From contig OW388291.1 in NCBI GenBank assembly GCA_936450465.1, positions 80,985,436 through 81,049,435 of the forward strand: a stretch of 64,000 nucleotides of DNA, written 5' to 3'. The DNA is from Gibbula magus. Lineage: Eukaryota > Mollusca > Gastropoda > Trochida > Trochidae. Below, in pieces: positions 55,555-64,000 of the stretch; the stretch's first letter is position 1, and the number at the start of each line of letters is the position of its first letter. A model generated the notes under the pieces. It was not told the DNA's origin. It did no database searches and was given only the letters and a program-made list of their open reading frames with translations. The translations under genes were made by a program, and so were the position numbers.

Positions 55555-56150
55555 AGCAATACAGTCTCTGCTGATACCCTTGTGTCACATACAATCACAC
55601 AACCTCACTGCATGTTTTGTGTCACTAAAAGCAGTCAACCTTGGAAGCAAAGTGCATCAGAGGAATCCACAATATCAGTTGTAACTTACATGACTACATT
55701 CAAAAGTAAATTATCAATCTTCAATATTCCTGTTAATCCATGCAGTCTCTATTGATATCCTCGTGTCATCTACCATCACAAACCTTTCTGAATGTTTTGT
55801 ATCAGTAAACAAAGCAAAATGCATCAGAAGAGTCCACAATATCAGTTATAAGTTACACGTTTACATTCAAAGCGTATTGTCAACCTCAAGTATTCCTGTT
55901 AATTCCAAGAAATGCAGTCTCTGCCGACATATCCTTTGTCACATACCATCACATAACCTTACTACATGTTTCGTATCATGTTTTGCATCAGTAAAGGCAG
56001 TCAACCCTGGAAGTAAATGCATATCGGGAAGCCACAATATCAGTTATAACTTACATGTTTACAAAGTGTATCCTAAACCTCTGATATTCCTGTTAATCCA
56101 TGCAATAGTGTCTGCTAGTGACTGGTATCCTTGTGTCACATTGTGATACT
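55555..56150. repeat. Diverged satellite of about 175 bp, three to four copies
   Basis: The landmark series GCAGTCTCTGCTGATA, then TGTGTCACATAC-ATCACA, then CCACAATATCAGTTRTAACT, then ATTCCTGTTAATCC recurs with starts near 55561, 55740 and 55913 and a partial copy to about 56110. Confidence 0.8.
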
Positions 56151-56310
56151 ATCACAATCTCTGACACTGCCTGCACTGTAGCAGCAGTGGACACAGCCGA
56201 GTGCTCAGTATTTGCCGGCCAGTGATGACTCACCCAGAATTAAGTCACCAGTGCTGCTACCTGTATGCACGCATTCCATTGATTTTCTACTCAGAGCTAA
56301 CACAGTAACC

Positions 56311-56850
56311 CCAATAATGGAGGAATTCTCAGTCTTGGAGCATCGCATGCAAATGGGGCAGATTCAATTGTGTTTACAGTATTCTGGTTTTTGTTAAAAG
56401 AAGCGAAAGTCCTTGAATAATTTGAAGGTATAACAGATAAAATTTTGTTTGCCAATATGTTCAGTAACTTCTACAATGAGGAATAATGGAGGAATTCTCA
56501 GTCTTAGAGCATCACATGCAAATAGGCCAGATTTAGTTGTGTTAAAGAGTATTCTGGCTATTTTAAAAATGCAGCGAAAGTGTTTGTGATTATTGATTAA
56601 ATTTGTATCTGCTTTATGTTCAGTAACACTACTACAGAGGAATATTGACTCTTGGGGCACCGCATGCAAATGGGGCAGATTCAATTGTGTTGCAGTATTT
56701 TGGCTCTTTTTAAAATGCATCGAAAGTACTTGTGATTATTGATTAAATGCTGTTTGCTTTATGTTTAGTTACCTCAATAATGAAGGAATTCTGGTTCTTC
56801 ATGCATCACATGCAAATGGAACAGATTAATTGTGTTTACAGCAGTCTTGT
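56311..56850. repeat. Diverged tandem repeat of about 150-170 bp, four copies
   Basis: GAGGAATTCTCAGTCTTGGA, then GCATCGCATGCAAATGGGGC and variants recur near 56320, 56489, 56637 and 56782, each followed by AGATT-A-TTGTGTT and a GCGAAAGT-CTTG-like segment. Confidence 0.8.
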
Positions 56851-57848
56851 TTTGTTATGGCCTTATTATCCTGAATACCAGAACAAATTAAGCTGTTTTC
56901 TTTTGAAAAGAATATTTGAAGAATTGATCAGATATGTGGAACCTGAAATGTGTCTTATTTGAATTTAAAGCTTCCCAATATATATTGAATGGTCTTTATT
57001 GATTCACTCTCTTACGCTTTGAGTAGTGGAAAGTCATGATCTTTTTTTTAGGAGTAAAACATTTGAATGATATTTGGATCATTTTGTGTAGCTTTTGTTC
57101 ACAAACAAATGAATTACTTCATATCTGAAGCTAATAATCACATATTATAACCATTATTCTTGTAAACAATGCAAAAACATACATCACTTGCTTAGAATCA
57201 AATGTACCGGTAACAGTTAACAGAATAAGGAGGTTGTAACCGTAAAACTGTCTTCATTACTCTTCCATCTTAATTCAAAGAAAGACTTTAAATTTAACTT
57301 AAAACTGAACAGAATTCAGCCATAAAAGAAGAGAAGAAACTTCGAATTCTCTGCCATATGCATCACAATCTGAATTCCATGAACAATATCTGGAGAGCAA
57401 GAAACATAAACAATCCCTCTACCAGTAAGACAAATAAACTCTCAAGAGCACTTAATCACTTAGGTGGAGAGTTTCAATGGCTCTTGTGATGATCTGATGA
57501 GAACCAGATTTAAGATACGTCCACTTCCTTTGTTTTTATCATGTATGAAGACAACCCTGATTGCCTGTGAACAAACAATACCATCCTTATCAGTATTGAT
57601 TAATTACACACTGATAAAGAGTGGAATTGGATGGGCTCTGTTCTTAGATTCTTGTCATCTTCCCTTATGATATCATAATAGCTTGTGGAGAAGAACAATA
57701 TGTTATTGTGTTCAATGAGAGAGGTATTTTTACTCATTTTTAATATTTCCTGTATCATTATAACGGAGATCAATACATGCATGACATTGTTTAGATTAAA
57801 TATAATGGACAAAATAAGTTAGGGATATTGGGATTTCTGTGATTGATA

Positions 57849-57904
57849 TAAATAGATAAATAGATAAATAGATTAATAGATAAATAGATAAATAGATAAA
57901 TAGA

Positions 57905-57935
<31 letters not shown>

Positions 57936-57940
57936 ATAGA

Positions 57941-57971
<31 letters not shown>

Positions 57972-57973
57972 AT
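57849..57973. repeat. TAGA/TAAA compound microsatellite
   Basis: A (TAGATAAA)n left part passes into an almost pure (TAAA)n right part, about 125 bp in total. Confidence 0.97.
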
Positions 57974-60934
57974 CTAACTGTTTTTGTCCAGTATATTATT
58001 TCTACTTTTAGTTTTGATTGATTTCTTAAATCCTTATAATCCTTTTATACAATTCATTTGGTATGTTTTGTCAGTAATTTTCCTTTAATACATTGATAAC
58101 AAATTCACTTATGATTGACCCTATTTATTACTGGAAAACCCTCGAGAAAGATTTCTGTGGCCATATTCCTTCAAGTCAAAGACATTTTCAAATATAATCA
58201 TTTATCTTTGCATGCAAAATTTTATTAGTTCACATAATACAACAAGACAGAAAATCACACAGGAAATTCTTCAATTTTCTGACATCATGCACAAGATTGC
58301 ATCAGAGCAAAAGAGCAAACTAGAGAAGCGTGAAATGAAGTCTGGGAGACATGCCAGCGCGGGATATAGATCTATATACAGCGGACTTGAGAATTGAAAC
58401 TGATTTGACTTGGCTGGGCTGGAGGCGAGTTCTTGTTGGAACGGAAGATCTATGGCTTTGATTCCCGTTACATGCTGTGCAGCACTCCAGACTGTTTTGG
58501 GTTCTCGGTGACAACAAAAGAGAAAAGATCGAAGAGCACTTTCATGGTATTTCCTACTGCCATTTTGGACCAATTCTGAGATAAAAATGTCTTTGATATA
58601 ATCTATTTTGTCTGGGCTGATATCCGGGCTCTGTTTATCAGACAATACAAACATATCATACTTGTTCCTAAGGGTAGTTTGTGTTGATTCTAAAATGAGA
58701 TAATTTTCTGGCTAATGATTTGAGAATTATTTTTCTTAGAATCCATAACAAGGTTACAAAAAAATAATTTGGGATGAGTACCTTCAACATTTTCAGGATA
58801 TTTTTCAGGTGTTTATATCTATAAAAAAAAACTGGTTAATTATAAAACTACGTACTTATTGTTAAGTGTCTGTTGATACTCAATTAAACTTACACAAGAC
58901 ACTTGTTTCACAGACGTTCATTAAGCTTGAGTGTCAATGTTTTAGGTCTGTAAGTTTTTATTCCATGTGTAATTTGTCAAAATTGAACATCATTTGCTTA
59001 TAACGAAGGCAAAAATATTGGTATTAGCTACTAGAACCCAAAGAATTATCTGTTATACAGGTGTTGTGTGTAAGGTGAGATGGATCTCTCTGAATACATC
59101 AGGCTGCACTGCTGCTCTTTCTTGCAGGTAACCTGACCAGAGATTCTGAGAACCTATCACACTGGAATGTGGGACATAGTTGTGCTGCTTCTTCTGTTTG
59201 GAGTGTAACACTGTTCATGATAAAAACCAAAAGAGGAAAACATTAGTTTATATTCTTGGCCCACTTGCACAAAGACCTCTCAGGTGATTGTAACTCAATC
59301 TCATATGGACCAAGGGTACTTAGTCTATGGGCGCTTTGTGAAAGTGGTTCCAGGTCTTGCCAAATACTGATGAAGTCACCTTTCACAAGCTTTGATCAAC
59401 CTCAATTGACAAATGTGAATAAGAGAAATATTGATATCCAATCAAAAGTGTGAACTATTCAAAAAGATTCCCAAAATACCTGAATGTTCAAAGATCAAGA
59501 TATAACAACAGACATCAATTCAATCTATAATGTATATATCCAATCAATAACTGATACAGAAAAAAATCATCAAAATAAACTATCTGGATGTTTTTAATTT
59601 TCTTGACACCAAAATAAATGAGGCAGATGGAGACAGAAACAGAAGATTCCTCTAAAAAGACCATGTATCTTGATATCGAACACAAGAATATAAGTATGTG
59701 CTTGTCCAGAGTGTTTCCATGTTGATTGACCCTCCAGGACTCTAAATAGAGATTGGGTGATGCAATAAAACTACTTGGAGAGGATGTCAGTGAAGGACTG
59801 CTGACATCAGCGAAAAGTTTAGCCTTCGGTATTGAGGTTTCAGTAAATCTGCAACTTTGTATCCTTCCAAAGCATTTTTGAGAAAAATTCTATTGTTTGA
59901 TAACAAGTTTTGAAATACTTGAACAAAAGGCTTGATCTTGTTATAAAGTACAAATAAATAAATAAAATATAATTCCAAGAAAACCTACTGCTCATAAAGC
60001 TAATTTCTAAAAACAAGAACCTAGACTATTTTATTGAAAAGAGATGTTAAAGTTGAAGATTGATTAAAGGTTACATATTTCTTTTAATTTTTATCGTACC
60101 AAATATTCTTGAAATATTCAATCATGTAATGATTGTAAACAATCAACCCTACCTCAATGAGCTGCAAACATCCCAATCCAAGTTTGGTCGAATGTATCCA
60201 GTTGAGTCTGACTATTCTGACACACTAATCTTACAATACAAACACACTTAATTGCATTAGAATCATGGACCGATTCCAGGCACATTCCAGCATTAAACCT
60301 TGCACTAAGTCCATGAATCTGCATATCAACACAGCTGGTAGATACAGAAGGGGGGTACTAGCAGAGGGAGGTTGATATGGGCTAATAACACACAGTCTGA
60401 GACTGGTGCCGCTGTGTGTTTGTCATGCTGTCCCTGTGTGCCAGGAACTCTCACAGAACCACAGATGGGATTACAGCACCATCCATCTCATGTGTCATAG
60501 TCTCTTCACAGTCCCCAAACCATTTGTTCCCACACTTGCTCTTGACAGCAGAATAGTTCTCTCCCAAAGAACAACCATGGATTACCACAAGATTCTAGAA
60601 ATTAAAATTTGCTGAGATTTACTTTTATTTTGAATGACAAACACTATTTGCTCAAAATGTTCAGAGACTGAAGTTAAGTCTGCAAGTGTCACTCCAGGTC
60701 TACTTGCTCCATGTGAATTTTTCTTTGCTTAGCATACTTGTGTCCTGGATCTTTCATGGGAAAATATTTCTGTTTCAGAAAATTTCTTTTTAAAGAAACA
60801 CAACTCAACTACATATGACACAAGCTAAACGCAAAAGAGATTTTGGTGATAAAAATCCTCCAAAGATATGACTGTTTTGATAGCTTCCACCTCTCCTTAA
60901 AATTTAGTGTCAAGTTTCAAATAAAAGCAAATGC

Positions 60935-61164
60935 TTAAAGGGACACTGCGTCGAGGATAAAAATGAGATCATTTTTATCTGCTTATGCTGGTTAACTTGT
61001 CTGCTAACAAGTTACGCTTCACTTCACTGTCTATATGCAGTAGTTTTATTAATAAATACTTCAATTGTCTGAAATTGGGGTTCTGTGACTCGTTACAGAA
61101 ATGTTAATCAGCATAGGTAAATAAATCTTATCTCATATTTATCCTTGACGCAGTGTTCCTTTAA
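60935..61164. mobile_element. 222-bp TTAA-flanked MITE with 33-bp TIRs
   Basis: The element is 60939-61160. AGGGACACTGCGTCGAGGAT, then AAAAATGAGAT is inverted at the right end as ATCTCATATTTATCCTTGAC, then GCAGTGTTCCT, about three mismatches. TTAA lies on both sides (60935-60938, 61161-61164). No coding capacity. Confidence 0.85.
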
Positions 61165-63837
61165 CCCTTGTTGCTGCAGTTATGATTCTCTGTAAAAATT
61201 TCAAGGAATCAAAACCTAATAAGAGGTTAGAGTTAGAAATTATATTTTTAAACAAAAAAAATTCTTTAATGAATAAATTTTATAAACATTGACATTGAAT
61301 ATTATTCTGTCACTGAGTTGAAAATTTCTTTAATGAACATCTCGTTAAATGACGTATCACTGGTTGATAAGGTTAAATGTCAATATCCAAGGAAAGAAAT
61401 TCAACTGACTAGTGGTCAATCAACATCAGAGCCACTGAATCTCCTTCCAAATCCATATTGCGTCCAATGAAAGACTTACTTCCAGCACTGACCGCTGTTA
61501 GAAACTCAATTATCTAGCCAAATGTAAATAGATGAAGCCCTAGAGTTTTGATGCTATATGTGGAAGACCATGCTGTATCTATGAGATGATGTAGAAATAA
61601 TTTTGTGTCTAATTAGATGTACTGTACATGTTAACTAGAAATACTTCACACATTTTATAGAGTGTTTATAAGTAATAATGAACCTAATATCTTTATATAT
61701 TATAAACTTGTCGGCACAAAAAAATTGCATTATAATGACACAACTGGGTGAATTAATTTACAAGGTTATATAGGTATACATTTCTTATATATCATTGATT
61801 GGCACATACTATGATAGGTGTTTGTTTATAAAAGATGAAGGTCTAATGAGGTGTATGGAAACTATAAATTCTTTGACTGACAGTATAACATGATGTTTAT
61901 TTTAGTGTGATACATCAGCACTCAGCTTCATCTAATGAAATGCAATATCTAATTGGGTATATTAAACGAGTAATAAATTCTTCTTGCAAAGGTCTCTTCT
62001 GTAAATAAATTTCAACAATTATTATGAAGTCAATGACATTATTTCTGATTAAATGTAAGTCCATTTAACACTATTTCTGATACTATCAGTGAATACAGAA
62101 ACAAATGTTTAATGTAAATATTAACCAATATAAGAATGCCCAATGGTAAAGTTTTAGCATTCCCATGATTCTGTGCTAATTCTGTGGTACGTGAGTTCAA
62201 ACTAGCTGTACAGGTGTCCCAATGCCCTATGCAACATTCCCAAGTGGTACACAGAACCAATACATGCACACATGCAGCTTGACTCATAGATTCTCTTTTA
62301 CATAAGAAACGTGATAGCATCTAGAAAAGCAAGTCTAGATTTGGATCTGAAATTCCCATTTCTCCAAGGCTCCTTTCCAATATGTACTAAGATAGTTATT
62401 GTTTTATGAATTGTACAGGAAATAACCCATGTTGACTGTTTTCACTGTGTCCTGCATGTGGTTTGCATGAGTGAGGAGTTGGAAAGTAACAAATGAAATG
62501 TAGGTCTCTAATTTGCTGTTTTGGAAATAGAAAGCCATTTGATTTACATTAAAGAAGTGGGGGAAAAACTCTTTTATGTATCACTAATGAATCTAAACGT
62601 ACTCTTGCACTCACTTGCACACTTTATCATTAAGCAAAACAGAACAGTAGTCTATGTGGGCAGCTGCAGCTTTAACTCCTAACATTACAAAACCCACACC
62701 CTTCCTGTCACTATACGCTTTTTAGAGATTTCCCCAGGAGATCGGAGACTTTCAAAAGATATAATTACTTTTCATGATGTTCTAATCTACAGGCAGTTTC
62801 CCCATCAGCCCTATTACGTTGCTTCACTGCGTTTCATTGAACGATGTGATGTCATTTAGGAACATCATAACCAAAACATTATATAAACTGTTTTAAACTT
62901 GAAAATAAACAAACATGAGTCTATTGCTAGATAACAACACAGAGACTTCCTTTACTGAGCTCCAAGTTATATGTTAAACTTTATCTAAGTCTTTGTAAAA
63001 GGTATTTAGTGAAAAATATAAACTCCTTCAAATATTGAATTTGGACATGAACATGAACATGAACATGAACAATTAACCTTGCTTTTCAAGAAAATCAGTT
63101 TTTACTTGTAGTATTTCGAGCCTCTGAAAGTTTTACAAAACTCAATAACCAATGTTGTTTTTGATGAGGTCAATTATATTGTTCTACAATATTTCACTAA
63201 AAACATGTGGGAAGCTTTCTTAATCAACAGCATCTGTTGCCTGTGCTTATGAGGCTAAGTATACAACATGCAAGTCCACATCCAAAGCACTGCTGCTAAT
63301 AACTTGGGAGAAAATTCCTAGGTTGGACATGATCAGCGTTCATTTATTTGACCATAAAGGGATTCCTACATCCTTATCCTCCAGGCACATGTTAAACCAG
63401 AGATGGAAATGAGGCTGCGATAGTTAACCGAAATCCAGGGACCATTATCACATGCTCATTATGTCTCATCAACATAGCACCTAAGTGCTGTTGATTTTAC
63501 CACTATTGCTGTAAACATGCTGGAAAAGGTGAAGAGTATTATGTAGGGAATCTCGGCCAAAAGGTCTTTTGATAAAAACTGCTGTTTTAATACAAAAATA
63601 TTGTTAGAAATCATTAGGAAAAACTTGTTCTTTGTTGTGATTGTATTTAGTATTATTATCTATTGTTAATTAGTTGATACAATTCAAAGTTTCAGATTAT
63701 GTTAATTGATCCAAACTATCATCTTATAACTGATAGAGATGACCAAAATTTGAATTACTTTTGATAACAATATCCATATTTTTCAAAATAGAAATTTGAA
63801 AATAACAGCCCTTTCATAAAACTAACATAAAAAAAAA

Positions 63838-63995
63838 TAATTTCACCTTTAACCCTTGTCCTTAGCTGAGCTTTCAACCGATCAAATGCATGTATTGCAA
63901 ACTGGTGTTTACAAAATAATTTCATCTTTATCCCTTGACCTTGGCTGACCTTTGACCCAATGAAGTGCAGGTTATTGCAAACTAGTGTATACAGT
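63838..63995. repeat. 79-bp tandem pair at the window end
   Basis: TTTCACCTTTAACCCTTGTC to TATTGCAAACTGGTGTTTAC is followed by TTCATCTTTATCCCTTGACC to TATTGCAAACTAGTGTATAC. The array may continue past 64000. Confidence 0.75.
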
Positions 63996-64000
63996 GTACA

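Larger units (their letters stand above)
55013..64000. other. Upstream spacer to window end, no gene recognised
   Basis: Tandem-repeat families at 55.2-56.85 kb, a tetranucleotide microsatellite at 57.85 kb, a TTAA-flanked MITE at 60.94 kb and a 79-bp duplication at the end. The stretches 57.0-57.8, 58.0-60.9 and 61.2-63.8 kb are AT-rich with only short open frames. The largest (58271-58654, minus, 127 codons) has no recognisable domain. Confidence 0.6.

Noticed and set aside
55178..55684. 168-codon open frame
   Set aside because: Most of it is the 87-bp duplication (a multiple of three) running into another tandem repeat; no domain or conserved pattern.
58271..58654. 127-codon open frame as an exon of an upstream gene
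   Set aside because: No recognisable family, and no convincing paired splice sites or neighbouring exons.

Overview
The window is eukaryotic, AT-rich genomic DNA. It looks like a mollusc, most likely a bivalve: the gene is intron-rich, spacers are packed with short non-autonomous transposons, and several repeat ends (tracts such as GGACGGAT, GGAATAACG or TGACCTTGACC next to short GC-rich terminal hairpins) are of a kind I associate with bivalve genomes. The taxon is an inference, not a measurement.

Only one protein-coding gene can be supported. It is the 5' part of a HEATR5-family gene (HEATR5B-like; relatives are yeast Laa1 and Drosophila Heatr5) on the minus strand. Four coding exons are clear at 43140-43265 (initiator Met), 19490-19701, 14087-14195 and 3285-3434. 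All have GT-AG junctions and compatible phases, and together they encode residues 1-199. The rest of the roughly 2,000-residue protein lies beyond position 1. A probable non-coding first exon and promoter lie in a locally CpG-richer patch near 46.66-46.80 kb.

Everything else is intron or intergenic repeat. Between the exons at 14.1 kb and 3.4 kb lie a 3.3-kb array of 52-bp units with a 9-unit higher-order repeat, a 1.07-kb array of 20-bp units with an internal 354-bp duplication, a 1.37-kb hAT-type element with a perfect 8-bp target duplication, and a small TTAA-flanked MITE. The 23.4-kb first coding intron (19.7-43.1 kb) holds at least four copies of a tRNA-derived SINE, one split by a second element, plus two long foldback sequences and a further TTAA-flanked MITE.

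Upstream of the gene (46.8-64 kb) I recognise no coding gene. That part holds a nested transposon (a 938-bp TIR element inside a hairpin-ended repeat), a partner copy of the repeat that ends at the window start, several diverged tandem-repeat families, a microsatellite and another TTAA-flanked MITE. I found no CRISPR array, rRNA, functional tRNA, bacterial operon or viral gene. The most interesting material is repeat biology: higher-order satellite structure, target-site-resolved insertions, and families of MITEs and foldbacks that deserve naming.
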